From the NCBI GenBank assembly GCA_035487155.1, contig DATHMK010000016.1, forward strand, positions 18,647 through 82,646: DNA of 64,000 nucleotides. The letters are read 5' to 3'. This document shows positions 41,810-50,872 of this stretch, piece by piece. This DNA is from DAIDKA01 sp035487155. GTDB taxonomy: Bacteria; Pseudomonadota; Gammaproteobacteria; Steroidobacterales; Steroidobacteraceae. Positions within the stretch are counted from its first letter, which is position 1; each line of letters starts with the position of its first letter. A program made the translations under genes and the position numbers. The notes beneath the pieces were generated by a model. The model did no database searches. It was not told where the DNA came from and saw nothing but the letters and a program-made list of their open reading frames with translations.

Positions 41810-44155
41810 CTACAGCGGCACTTCCAGCGTCACGTCGAAGCTGCGCTCCGGCAGCGTCCAGTACAGCGGTGTACCGAGCCACACCGTGTAACCGGCCAGT
41901 GCGATGTCGGGCGTCTTGTTCAGCAGGTTGCTGATTTGAAATTTGAGGGAGGCGCCCTTCAACCAGACAACATTGTCTCCGATGGTATAACCCACGGCGC
42001 CGTTCAGCGTGCTGTAGGAGCTGATCGGCTGGGTCTCACCCACGTCGCCGTAAGTGTGGCCCACTCGCTTGTCGAGCAGCGAAGCATAGATGCCGTACTG
42101 GTTATAGATCACTCCGTAGGCGAGCGTGGCATTCGGCGCGTTTGGCACCCACAGTCCGCCCGTGCAACTTCCCGTAGCGCAGTTGGTCTGGGCGTTCTCA
42201 ATGATCTTGGCGCGATTGATGGAGCCGTTGGCGTACAGACTCAGTCCCATCCCCAGGTAATAGGTCGCATTCGTCTCCACACCCTTGTAGTTGGTGCCCC
42301 CGGCATTGAAGTAGATGGTGTCAGGACCGAATTTCTCGGACAGGATCTCGTTGCCGAAGTGGATGTAATAGACATCGCCCGAGGCGGAAAGCCGCTGGTT
42401 TTGCCACGTCGTGCCAGCCTGGTAGCTCCAGGTTTCCTGCGGCTCGAGGTTGGTGGAGCCGGGCACGGTGGTCGTGCCGTGGTCGAAGTATTTCTCGTTG
42501 GGTGCCATGAAGCCTTTCGCGGCCTGTGCGTACGCCGCCCAGTTGTCGGTGATGGCGTAATGCGCCAGCAGCGAAGGCAGGGTGGCCGAGTAGGTGTTGT
42601 CATAGCTCTCGGGGAGCGCGCTATCGACGTCTACGATGGCGTCGACTTCGCGCTCGAAGTGGTCATAGCGCACGCCCGGTGAAACCGTGAGCCCGGGCAG
42701 CACATTCCAGTCCACCATGAAGTACGGCTGCAGCGTGATGAGCTTCTGGCTGAGCAGGCGCCCGCCGTTGCAGCTGTAGGCCCCCAGCAGCTCCGCAGCA
42801 GTGGGCTGGGTGATGGTCGAGCCTGGAGTGGCAGGCTCGGCGCTGGCGGGACAGGGGGCATTGACGCCGCCGTTGGTCAAGTAAGTTGACGCGCCGCCGT
42901 TGGTCACCCAGTTCGCGCCGTTGGGGTTCAGGGCCTCCCCGAGAGTCTCGTCCACTTCCGGCAAGGCGCGCTCATTGGACTGCCGATCGACCCAGATTCC
43001 GGCCTTCAAGTCGCCGAAGAACAGGTGGTACTTCGCGTTGAGGGTATCGCCCCAGGAGCGATAGTTGTTGGTGAGCAGCTGTCCGGGCACGTCATTGGCT
43101 CCCCAGTAGGTGCCATTCGGAGTCTCCCCATTCGGATCCTCTCCGTTGTGTCCCGTATGGTAATAGGCGTAAGTGTAGATCTTGTTGTCCAAGGTCCAAT
43201 CGCCCAGCTTCGACTGCAGCCCGACGTACTCGAAGTCGGTATGGATTTGATCGTAGTTGTAGCCGTAGTAGTCCTGGCTGGTCGGATCGCTGGACAGGCC
43301 CCAGGTCGGACCGTACTGGGCGATCTGCGCCGCCGTTGCGCCCAGTCCCACGTACTGATGGAGCTGGTTGTACATGGCGACAAAGGTCAGCACCGTATTG
43401 GGGGCCACGCTGGCGGCGAACTTGGCGAAGACGTTCTTGCGCTGCTGGCCCATGTTGGTCAGCTCGCCGTCGGTCGAGGAACTTTGCGCATCGATGTACC
43501 CGGCCGCACCGTCGAATCTGTCGATCTTGCCGGTATCGAACTCGGCCCCGAACAGCTGCGAGTGCCAGCTGCCGAAGCTCACATAGGGCGTAAGCGTCGG
43601 GTCTGCCAGCGGCGCCTTGGAAAGGTTATCGACGCTGCAGCAGAAGGTGGCGTTGCCGATCGTGGCAGCGGTGCCTGGGCCATAGTTGACGTTCACGCCA
43701 CCCAGGTCGTGGGCCATGAAGTAGGACGTGGAGTGGTGCGTGAAGTCATTCGAGTCCTGGAAGGGAATTCCGTCGAAGGTGACGTTGTAATACCCATCGA
43801 CGAATCCGCGGATGCTGAGGATCTGGTTTTCCATCAGACCGGGGCCGTTGGGTGACACCGACTGCACGCTGGGCGAGAGCCCGATGATTTCCGAGAAATT
43901 GCTGGTCAGCGGCATATTGTTTTGGATGAAGGACTGGCTGATGTCCACGGTGGGCTCGGTCACATCCAGCGGCGTCACGGTCGGTGCCTGGGCGGCGGCA
44001 GAATCCGCACTCTCCTTCTGGCCGATGACCACCACGGTGGGCACCTGCTGACTCTGTAGCTGGTCATCTGCCATGGCAAACGGTGCGATCGATGACAGCA
44101 GGACGAATGTCGCCCATCCAACAGGGCAGGACTGGCGCACAGTGCGGATTTGCAT
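41810..44155 (-). CDS. TonB-dependent outer-membrane receptor
   Basis: 781 residues from the ATG at 44155. A signal peptide ends around APFAMADD. The plug domain follows a TonB-box-like VPTVVVIGQ and contains ILSIRGFVDGYYNVTFDGIPF, DLGGVNVNYGPGTAATIGNATFC and two adjacent cysteines. The remainder is the 22-strand barrel. The last residues are SFDVTLEVPL, without the terminal aromatic residue most barrels have. The ligand is unknown; an iron complex is likely given the FTR1-like neighbour. Confidence 0.88.
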   Translation of the reverse strand: MQIRTVRQSCPVGWATFVLLSSIAPFAMADDQLQSQQVPTVVVIGQKESADSAAAQAPTVTPLDVTEPTVDISQSFIQNNMPLTSNFSEIIGLSPSVQSVSPNGPGLMENQILSIRGFVDGYYNVTFDGIPFQDSNDFTHHSTSYFMAHDLGGVNVNYGPGTAATIGNATFCCSVDNLSKAPLADPTLTPYVSFGSWHSQLFGAEFDTGKIDRFDGAAGYIDAQSSSTDGELTNMGQQRKNVFAKFAASVAPNTVLTFVAMYNQLHQYVGLGATAAQIAQYGPTWGLSSDPTSQDYYGYNYDQIHTDFEYVGLQSKLGDWTLDNKIYTYAYYHTGHNGEDPNGETPNGTYWGANDVPGQLLTNNYRSWGDTLNAKYHLFFGDLKAGIWVDRQSNERALPEVDETLGEALNPNGANWVTNGGASTYLTNGGVNAPCPASAEPATPGSTITQPTAAELLGAYSCNGGRLLSQKLITLQPYFMVDWNVLPGLTVSPGVRYDHFEREVDAIVDVDSALPESYDNTYSATLPSLLAHYAITDNWAAYAQAAKGFMAPNEKYFDHGTTTVPGSTNLEPQETWSYQAGTTWQNQRLSASGDVYYIHFGNEILSEKFGPDTIYFNAGGTNYKGVETNATYYLGMGLSLYANGSINRAKIIENAQTNCATGSCTGGLWVPNAPNATLAYGVIYNQYGIYASLLDKRVGHTYGDVGETQPISSYSTLNGAVGYTIGDNVVWLKGASLKFQISNLLNKTPDIALAGYTVWLGTPLYWTLPERSFDVTLEVPL

Positions 44156-44593
44156 GCGTGAGGTTTCCGGAAAATCCAGGTGATTGTTTACAGTTCGCAA
44201 TTACTTTGCCGGGCAAAGGCAAGTCACCGGGAACCTAACGAGACCAGGTTTCTTTTTTGTTACAGCAGCGAAGCGCTGCATCGTTGCGTGGACCAAATTC
44301 GATTCGGACAAGCTGAATCTTGGGTTCAACTCAATGTTCGCCTGCCGGTCGCCATTGGAATTGCACAGCTGATGGCAAGTGACGCGGGCCGCAACGGGCA
44401 CCCTCCGCAGTGCTTGATTTGCTTCCAGAAATGTTGGCCGCCACAAACGCGGCGGCGTCGCTCGCGCACGCGTGGGCGGGATATTTCGGCCGCGCAGGAT
44501 TAACTATTTTTTAAACTATCTGCGCTGGCTGGGCCGTGCGGCGTGCCACTATACATTTTTGTAAACTAGAACCCTGCACTCTGCAGCGCAGTC
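44156..44593. other. 438-nt intergenic region upstream of the TonB receptor and SRAP genes
   Basis: No convincing gene is seen here. The region is less GC-rich than its surroundings. Near the receptor start it holds the perfect 15-nt palindrome CTTTGCC-G-GGCAAAG (44204-44218). Near the SRAP gene there are AT-rich stretches (TATTTTTTAAAC and TATACATTTTTGTAAAC) that may contain its promoter. I looked for a cobalamin riboswitch on the minus strand and did not find the conserved B12 box. Confidence 0.6.
44204..44218. promoter_or_regulatory. Palindrome upstream of the TonB receptor, possible operator
   Basis: Seven-base arms CTTTGCC and GGCAAAG around a central G, about 50 nt before the receptor ATG. 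The position suits an operator. It does not resemble the Fur box. Confidence 0.4.
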
Positions 44594-45274
44594 ATGTGCA
44601 ACCGCTACGAACTTCACTACCAGCAGGATGCGCAGTTCCAGCAGCTGATCGAACTGGGCTGGATCCTGCCCTTTACCAACTACAACGTCTGCCCCACCCA
44701 GCAGGTCCCGGTGGTGCGCAGCATTGAGGAGCAGCGCCGGGGTGAACTGCTGCGCTGGGGTCTGATTCCGTTCTTTGCCAAGGGTGAGCCGGGCAAATTC
44801 CTGACCACCAACGCACGCCTGGAGACCGTGACGAGCTCACCGTCGTATCGCGGTCCGTGGAAACGCGGACAACGCTGCCTGCAACTGGCATCGGGATTCT
44901 ATGAATGGCACACGGATGAGGCGGGCAACAAGTCCCCGTACTACATCCACCTGGCTGATCAGGCGGTGTTCGCTTTTGCCAGTCTCTGGGACCGTTCGCT
45001 CAAGGCCGATGGTACGGTCGTGGAGTCCTGCACCATCATCACCATGCCGGCCAACCCCCTCATGCACGATCTTCACAACACCGGCAACAACCCGCACCGC
45101 ATGCCGGCCATCCTGTCGCGTGCGGCTCAGGAGGTGTGGCTGCGCGGCTCAGCTGAAGAAGCTCACGGCGTCCTCACGCCCTACCCCGCCGATCTGATGG
45201 TCGCCTGGCGGGTCAGTGCTCGGGTCAATTCACCCAAGAACAACGGCCCGGAACTCATCGTTCCCGTGCCGTAG
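44594..45274 (+). CDS. SRAP-domain protein (HMCES/YedK family)
   Basis: 226 residues. Cys2 directly after the initiator Met (MCNRYELH) is the nucleophile that forms a thiazolidine cross-link with abasic sites in single-stranded DNA. RWGLIPFFAK, TTNARLETV and ASGFYEWH are the other conserved blocks, and the catalytic His is expected in the NPLMHDLHNTGNNPHRMP stretch. The protein shields abasic sites at replication forks. It is monocistronic. Confidence 0.95.
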   Translation: MCNRYELHYQQDAQFQQLIELGWILPFTNYNVCPTQQVPVVRSIEEQRRGELLRWGLIPFFAKGEPGKFLTTNARLETVTSSPSYRGPWKRGQRCLQLASGFYEWHTDEAGNKSPYYIHLADQAVFAFASLWDRSLKADGTVVESCTIITMPANPLMHDLHNTGNNPHRMPAILSRAAQEVWLRGSAEEAHGVLTPYPADLMVAWRVSARVNSPKNNGPELIVPVP

Positions 45275-45367
45275 TCGGCGCACGGATGCTGCACTGCGAG
45301 GCCGAATCCTCGCGAAAACGGCGCGGTGCGCCTAATGTGGCTGTCACAGATGCCGCCCGGATCCGTG

Positions 45368-46951
45368 ATGCACAAGCCCACCGCCACCGCCGTGACGCTC
45401 GCCGCGGCGCTGCTGGCCATTGCCATACCGGTGCTGCTGGCCATCTATCTCGCGGACCGCCAGGCGCGCGACACCGAGATGCGGGTTGTCACCAACTACG
45501 CAAAGGACGTGCTGCATCGCTCTGAGACCACCTCGGATCAGATATTGGCGGCCGACAAAGCGCTGGGGGAATCACATTCCGAAGATCCCTGTTCGGATTC
45601 AAACATCGCGATCATGCGCCGTTTCGATCTGTCCTCCAGTTACCTGCAGGCGATCGGCTACGTGATGGACGACAGACTGGTGTGTTCCTCGCAGGGACGC
45701 GACGCCGGTGGGCTGGCGCTGGGCCCGGTGGACTGGGTCACGCCGTCGAAGACGAAGGTGCGGATCAATGTCAGATTCCCGTTCGATCCGGGGACGTCCT
45801 ACCTGGTGACGGAGAGCCCGGAAGGCTATGCCGCCATCATCAACAAGGATCTGCCACTTGATGCCGCCACCAACGAAACCGATGCCTCGCTGTCCATTTT
45901 TGCCACCATGAACGGGCGCATCATGGGCGCACATGGGTTCGTCGAGCCGGGCTGGGTCGGGGCGCACCTGAGCGCTGTGCCGCACGGTCAGAGCATCACC
46001 CGCTTCGTCGATCACGGCTATGTGGTAGCCGTCGTGCGCTCCAATCGCTACTACCTCGGTGCCATTGCCGCGCTGCCCGTCTCCTACATGCGCGCACAGA
46101 CCCGTGCCACTTCGATGATATTGCTGCCCGTGGGTGTAGTGGCCGGCCTGGTCCTGGCCATTGCCACCCTGTACCTCGGGCGATTGCAGCTGGCGATGCC
46201 CGCGGTCATCAGGACCGCATTGCGGCGCAGGGAATTCTTCGTGCTCTATCAGCCCATCGTCGATCTGCGCACCCGTCACTGGGTGGGCGCGGAGGCGCTG
46301 CTGCGCTGGCGGCGCCCGGGCGGGGAAATGATCCGTCCGGACCTTTTCATCCAGGCGGCCGAGGACGCCGGCATCATTCAGCGCATCACCCAGCACGTCG
46401 TGGAGCTGGTGGCCCGTGATATCGAGGATCTGTTCACGCGCCACCCGGAGTTCCATGTTGCCATCAATATTTCCTCGGACGACCTGCATGCCCAGAGCAC
46501 TGTCCCCATGCTGCTGCAGCTGGCGCGCCAAACCCATGCGGCCGCGGGGAATCTGATTGTCGAAGTGACCGAGCGCGGACTCGTCCGGCGCGATCCGGCG
46601 CATAAGATCGTGCAGGCATTGCGCGCGGGAGGCATTCGAATTGCGGTCGACGACTTCGGCACGGGTTACTCCAGCCTCGCCTTCCTGGAAAGCATCGAGC
46701 TGGACTTCCTGAAGATCGACAAGTCCTTCGTCGACACCATGAATCTGGATACACCCACGAGCCAGGTCGCCCTGCATATCATTGAAATGGCAAAGTCGCT
46801 GAACCTGAAGATGGTGGCCGAGGGTGTCGAGACCGAGGCGCAGGCGCAGTTCCTGAGCGAGCGCGGCGTGCAATTCGCCCAGGGCTGGCTGTTCGCCAGA
46901 CCCTTGCCGATGGACGAACTGAGCCTGCGGATCACACCGCGCGCAGGCTAA
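45368..46951 (+). CDS. CSS-motif EAL-domain cyclic-di-GMP phosphodiesterase
   Basis: 527 residues from the ATG at 45368. Two membrane helices flank a periplasmic CSS sensor domain (about 30-245) with cysteines in DPCSDSNIAIMRRF and LVCSSQGRDAGG. The cytoplasmic EAL domain is complete: GAEALLRWRRP, VAINISSDDL, VEVTERGL, DDFGTGYSSLAFL, LKIDKSFVD and EGVETEAQ. It hydrolyses c-di-GMP to pGpG. In E. coli relatives the CSS cysteines form a disulfide that modulates activity and proteolysis. A DsbC-like gene is nearby but unlinked. Confidence 0.93.
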   Translation: MHKPTATAVTLAAALLAIAIPVLLAIYLADRQARDTEMRVVTNYAKDVLHRSETTSDQILAADKALGESHSEDPCSDSNIAIMRRFDLSSSYLQAIGYVMDDRLVCSSQGRDAGGLALGPVDWVTPSKTKVRINVRFPFDPGTSYLVTESPEGYAAIINKDLPLDAATNETDASLSIFATMNGRIMGAHGFVEPGWVGAHLSAVPHGQSITRFVDHGYVVAVVRSNRYYLGAIAALPVSYMRAQTRATSMILLPVGVVAGLVLAIATLYLGRLQLAMPAVIRTALRRREFFVLYQPIVDLRTRHWVGAEALLRWRRPGGEMIRPDLFIQAAEDAGIIQRITQHVVELVARDIEDLFTRHPEFHVAINISSDDLHAQSTVPMLLQLARQTHAAAGNLIVEVTERGLVRRDPAHKIVQALRAGGIRIAVDDFGTGYSSLAFLESIELDFLKIDKSFVDTMNLDTPTSQVALHIIEMAKSLNLKMVAEGVETEAQAQFLSERGVQFAQGWLFARPLPMDELSLRITPRAG

Positions 46952-48951
46952 CGGTCCGAGCGGAAGCCGATCCTGGCATGCGTGCCATCACAGAAGGGTT
47001 TGCTGGCGCTGCCGCCGCAGCGACACAGGTTCGCGGTGACGGTGCGTGCCACGACGCGGCCAGTGCCGCTGATGATCTGCAGGTTGCCGCGCACCGCCAG
47101 AGGCCCATCCGGCTGCGGGTCGATCGCCAGTGGACCATCGACTTCGGGAATGGCATCGGCCTGCGTCGTGGGAGGCTCGCCGCTGGCGTTGAAGCCCGCA
47201 TCGCGATGCGAACCATCGCAGAACGGCTTGTTCCGCGATGCGCCACAACGGCATAGCGTGGCACGAAAACCCAGCGCCTCGCCGTCGATGATCAGGGGTG
47301 CGCGGAAGGCGTAGGGACCGGCCTCCCGCACGGTGGCGAGGTTCACCGGCGGCGCCGCCTCCTGCGGACCACCGTCGCGCCGCTGATAGCGGATGGCCCC
47401 CGAGGGACACAGGTGGGCAATCTCCACCACGCTTGCCACCGGCATGGCCTCGGGATGGATCCAGGGTCCCTTCACGTTGGCGAGAAAGACCTTGGGTGCA
47501 CCGACCACGCAGAAGCGTGCATGGATGCAGCGCCGGCCCTCGAACTGCAGTTCGATGTCGGCGCTACGCACGGTCTCGATGCCATTGACCACGGAGGTCA
47601 TAGCGCTGCCCGAGGCCGCCGCGCGTGCCGCCGCGGAGTCATCTGCAACCGCCGGCTGCTTCGCCGGGGCCACGGCCGAGGGCGCCGCAGCGAGTTTCTG
47701 GCTCATGTCAAAGCCACGCACCGCCCGCGCATACAAATAGCTCAGCTGTGCTGCCGCCGTGCGGATCCGCGGATCATCCGCCGGCCGCAGTTCCTGCGCG
47801 GCGCGCGAGAAACATTCCAGCCGCTCCAGGAACAGACGGCGGGCGGCGCGCCCGGCGGCCAGCGGCGCCGCATCACGCAGGGAGATAAACGACATGCCTG
47901 CATTGCATCCGGGATTGGACGGTCCGGCCGGCAGGCGCGCAGCCTTCTCGGCGAGCGGGGTAATGGCACGCATGAGCCCGACGGCCAGATCCACCGCCAG
48001 TGACTTCTCAGGCTGCGGTCCGCGAATCGAATAGGCATAGGCCAGCAGTCGCACCATGAGTCCGTAGGCACCATTGGCAAGGTCCACCACGGCAATGGCT
48101 TCGGGGTTCTCGATCCACACCCGACCCTCGGGTCGCGGCGGCTCGCGCAGGACGGGATTGTTGGCGGCGGGAAAGGCCGGAACGAACTGCGGATTGGCGC
48201 CCAGCAGACGCTCGAAGTCATTGCGAATGCGGCTGAAGCGCTGGTAGTGAGAATCCGTGGAATCCTCCCGTGCGCCCTCGCCCTGCACCACGATGGCATC
48301 GAAGGCGGCAGTCGCGGTCTTCAGGCAGATGACGCGTTGCGCCGCCGGCAGGGCCACCTCGGCGGGCGAAAGCTGCAGCGCCGGATCCCCGTCGAAGGCG
48401 TTATCCTCGCTCTCACGCTCCACCAGGGCGCGCAGGCCAATCGAAAGCTCGGCATAAAAATCGCCGACGGTCGCATAGTTGATGCCCATGGGCGTGATGT
48501 GCGCCTGCGCGTTGCCGCGTCCGTAGTTATGCGTGTAGGCAAAGCCCTGGCCATCAGGCTCCGTCGATCCCTTGGGGCGTTCCAGGAAAATGAAATGCTG
48601 CAGCGTCGCCTGATTGAACGGCGAGAGGCGCACCGTGACGCTGGCGGGAAGGTTACCGGGCTCGAGCGGAAAGTTGCCGCGGCCAAAGCGCGGCGTGCCG
48701 CCAAGCGCCGAGGTAATGTTCCATACCGCCGTGAGATGTCCCATTTCCTCCACTGAGACCTTGATCAGCTCCGTGCGCCACCGGCGTACCGCCTCGACCT
48801 CCTCCGGGCGCAGACCCTCGACCTCGCTGTCCTTGAGGCTGAAGGCGGCATACAGATACGTGCACATCAGGTTGTGCTCGAGTTCGGCCGCCTCGTAGAG
48901 TGCGTGCAGGATCTCTTCGCGACTCCTGAGTCGGGTGGCGACGGCATTCAT
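46948..48951 (-). CDS. Ferritin-like / mono-cluster ferredoxin-like / double CDGSH multidomain protein
   Basis: 667 residues from the ATG at 48951, preceded by CGGAG; a reading to 49023 adds an unsupported 24 residues. Residues 5 to about 240 form a ferritin-like domain of the VioB/RebD (iminophenyl-pyruvate dimer synthase) type: LYEAAELEHNLMCTYLYAAF and VSVEEMGHLTAVWN give the di-iron E...ExxH motifs. After a helical middle and an Ala-rich linker comes a divergent single [4Fe-4S] domain like YjdI (CIHARFCV ... HLCPSGAIRY). Two CDGSH domains finish the protein (CRCGASRNKPFCDGSH and CRCGGSASKPFCDGTH), each suited to a [2Fe-2S] cluster. The reaction is unknown. Its stop shares CTAA with the EAL gene. 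Confidence 0.88.
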   Translation of the reverse strand: MNAVATRLRSREEILHALYEAAELEHNLMCTYLYAAFSLKDSEVEGLRPEEVEAVRRWRTELIKVSVEEMGHLTAVWNITSALGGTPRFGRGNFPLEPGNLPASVTVRLSPFNQATLQHFIFLERPKGSTEPDGQGFAYTHNYGRGNAQAHITPMGINYATVGDFYAELSIGLRALVERESEDNAFDGDPALQLSPAEVALPAAQRVICLKTATAAFDAIVVQGEGAREDSTDSHYQRFSRIRNDFERLLGANPQFVPAFPAANNPVLREPPRPEGRVWIENPEAIAVVDLANGAYGLMVRLLAYAYSIRGPQPEKSLAVDLAVGLMRAITPLAEKAARLPAGPSNPGCNAGMSFISLRDAAPLAAGRAARRLFLERLECFSRAAQELRPADDPRIRTAAAQLSYLYARAVRGFDMSQKLAAAPSAVAPAKQPAVADDSAAARAAASGSAMTSVVNGIETVRSADIELQFEGRRCIHARFCVVGAPKVFLANVKGPWIHPEAMPVASVVEIAHLCPSGAIRYQRRDGGPQEAAPPVNLATVREAGPYAFRAPLIIDGEALGFRATLCRCGASRNKPFCDGSHRDAGFNASGEPPTTQADAIPEVDGPLAIDPQPDGPLAVRGNLQIISGTGRVVARTVTANLCRCGGSASKPFCDGTHARIGFRSDR

Positions 48952-49080
48952 GGCGTTCTCCGGGTGGCCGGCGGGCGGGACATTATCTATCTCATCCTTT
49001 GCGTAAGGTTTCAAGACAGCCACAATCCATTAAGATCCCGCTCAGATTGCGCCACCTGGCAGGCCGCGAGGGTCGCGTTC

Positions 49081-50868
49081 ATGGAGCGTTTGCGCCAGTT
49101 TGTGATTGCCGGCACCGCCGCGTTCCTGGCCGCCCGCGCTAGCCATGCGGCAGCCGACTGCAAGATGCAGGCGATCCTGGACCTGCCCATTACCATGTCC
49201 GGCGCCAAGCCGCTGGTCACCGTGAAACTCAACGGCATGGAAGCCCATCTGGTGATGGACACCGGCTCGACTTTCTCGGTTCTGTCACCCGAGACCGCCA
49301 AGCGAGCCGGTCTGAGCGTCGGTCCGGCGCCGCCCTACCTGGTCATGGAGGGCGTCGGCGGCAGCGCGCGGCCCGATCTGACCACGGTGAAGGAACTCGG
49401 CGTCGGCTCCCAGACGCTCAAACGCGTCGCGATGCTCGTTTACGGCGATCGATTGTCCAACGGTGGTATCGATGGAATCCTCGGCCAGGACTTCCTGCGG
49501 CTGGGCGATATTGAAATCGATCTGGCGAACGGCAGAGCACGTCTGTTCAAGATCACCAGTTGCGAGCATGCGAATCTTGCCTACTGGGCCAACCTCGGAC
49601 AGGGCGGCGAACTGGACATCCGTCGCACCGATGAGCACTCGCCCATGGTCATTGGCTACGGCCAGGTGAACGGTTCCAACATCGGCGTGATGATTGATTC
49701 CGGCTCGGACCTGTCCGCGCTGTCATTGCACGCAGCAAATCGAGCCGGCATCACCCCACAAAGTCCTGGAGTCACGCCCGGCGGCATCCGCTATGGCGTC
49801 GGCAGTGGCATGCGCGACTCCTGGATCGCGCCGTTCAAGGCGTTCAAGTTGGACACCGAGGAGGTTCAGAATACGCATCTGCGCATCGCCGACCTGGGCC
49901 TGTTGCCGCTGGGCGTGGACATGCTTCTGGGTGCGGATTTCCTCCTGTCCCATCACGTTTTCATCTCCTACCGGCTCAGCAAGCTGTTCTTCACCTACAA
50001 CGGCGGTCCGGTCTTTGATCTGAACGGTCCACGCAGCGCGCCCTCAGGGGCCGCTACGGCGGCGGCCAGTTCCCGGCCCACGGCGCCGGCCACCACTGGC
50101 GTGGAAAATGCCGCCGATATCGATCGGCATGCGGAAGCCTCGGAGGCGCGCGGCGATCTGCCGGCGGCCATCGCCGACTTCGGACGTGCGATCGAGGCCG
50201 ACCCGGGGAATGCCCTGTACCACCTGCACCGCGGCCAAGCGCGGGCGCGCGCCGAGGATGTGCCCTCGGCGCTGGCCGATGCCGATGAAGCGCTGCGGCT
50301 GCAGCCGGCCTTCACGGATGCGCTGATGTTCCGGGGACGGCTGCGCCTGCACACCGGCCACTTCAATGAGGCCGGTGCGGATTTCGCTGCCGCCGAGGCC
50401 AGTGCGCCGGCACGCTATGAACTGCCTCTGGAGGAGGCCAGCCTTTATTCCGCCGCCGGCCGTTACCCGCGGGCACTGGAGCTGCTGAATCGCTGGATCG
50501 CAGCGCATCCCAACGATGAGCGTCGCTACGATGCCATGAGTCAGCGCTGTCTGGTCCGCGGCATGCTGGGGATCGATCTGGATGCGGCGCTTGCGGATTG
50601 CAACACCGTGCGACGCCATGTCTCGAGCAACTCCCAGGTGCTGTTCAATCGCGGCATCGTGCAGCTGCGCCGTAAGCAGTACGACAAGGCGATCGCGGAT
50701 TTCAATGACACCCTGGAGCTGCAGCCGCGGCTGGCGCGTGCGACGTATGCCCGCGGCCTGGCGCGACTGGCGAAGGGCGACCGGTCCGGCGCTGCGGACC
50801 TGCAGGCCGCGTTGGCGCTGGAACCCAAGGTGGCACAGGAGTTCCGCGACGTGGACCTCGGGCCCTGA
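49081..50868 (+). CDS. Secreted two-lobed retropepsin-like aspartic protease with TPR domain
   Basis: 595 residues from the ATG at 49081. A signal peptide covers residues 1-23. Two retropepsin-like units follow, each with a catalytic-type motif and the downstream hydrophobic-hydrophobic-Gly block. Unit 1 has D60-TGS (HLVMDTGSTFSVL) and GILGQDFLRLG; unit 2 has D206-SGS (GVMIDSGSDLSALS) and MLLGADFLLSHH. After an Ala/Pro/Thr-rich linker, six or so TPRs occupy about 345-590 (AAIADFGRAIEADPGNALYHLHRGQ, KAIADFNDTLELQP). The two-lobe layout would let a single chain form a pepsin-like active site. The substrate is unknown. Confidence 0.88.
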   Translation: MERLRQFVIAGTAAFLAARASHAAADCKMQAILDLPITMSGAKPLVTVKLNGMEAHLVMDTGSTFSVLSPETAKRAGLSVGPAPPYLVMEGVGGSARPDLTTVKELGVGSQTLKRVAMLVYGDRLSNGGIDGILGQDFLRLGDIEIDLANGRARLFKITSCEHANLAYWANLGQGGELDIRRTDEHSPMVIGYGQVNGSNIGVMIDSGSDLSALSLHAANRAGITPQSPGVTPGGIRYGVGSGMRDSWIAPFKAFKLDTEEVQNTHLRIADLGLLPLGVDMLLGADFLLSHHVFISYRLSKLFFTYNGGPVFDLNGPRSAPSGAATAAASSRPTAPATTGVENAADIDRHAEASEARGDLPAAIADFGRAIEADPGNALYHLHRGQARARAEDVPSALADADEALRLQPAFTDALMFRGRLRLHTGHFNEAGADFAAAEASAPARYELPLEEASLYSAAGRYPRALELLNRWIAAHPNDERRYDAMSQRCLVRGMLGIDLDAALADCNTVRRHVSSNSQVLFNRGIVQLRRKQYDKAIADFNDTLELQPRLARATYARGLARLAKGDRSGAADLQAALALEPKVAQEFRDVDLGP

Positions 50869-50872
50869 AGGT

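Noticed and set aside
44201..44446. 81-codon minus-strand frame in the TonB receptor leader
   Set aside because: No ribosome binding site, no domain and low similarity in composition to nearby genes; treated as non-coding.
44156..44450. Cobalamin riboswitch upstream of the TonB receptor
   Set aside because: TonB receptors often have one, so I read the minus strand for the B12 box and the GCCACTG element. Only a loose GCCACTT was found and no B12 box.
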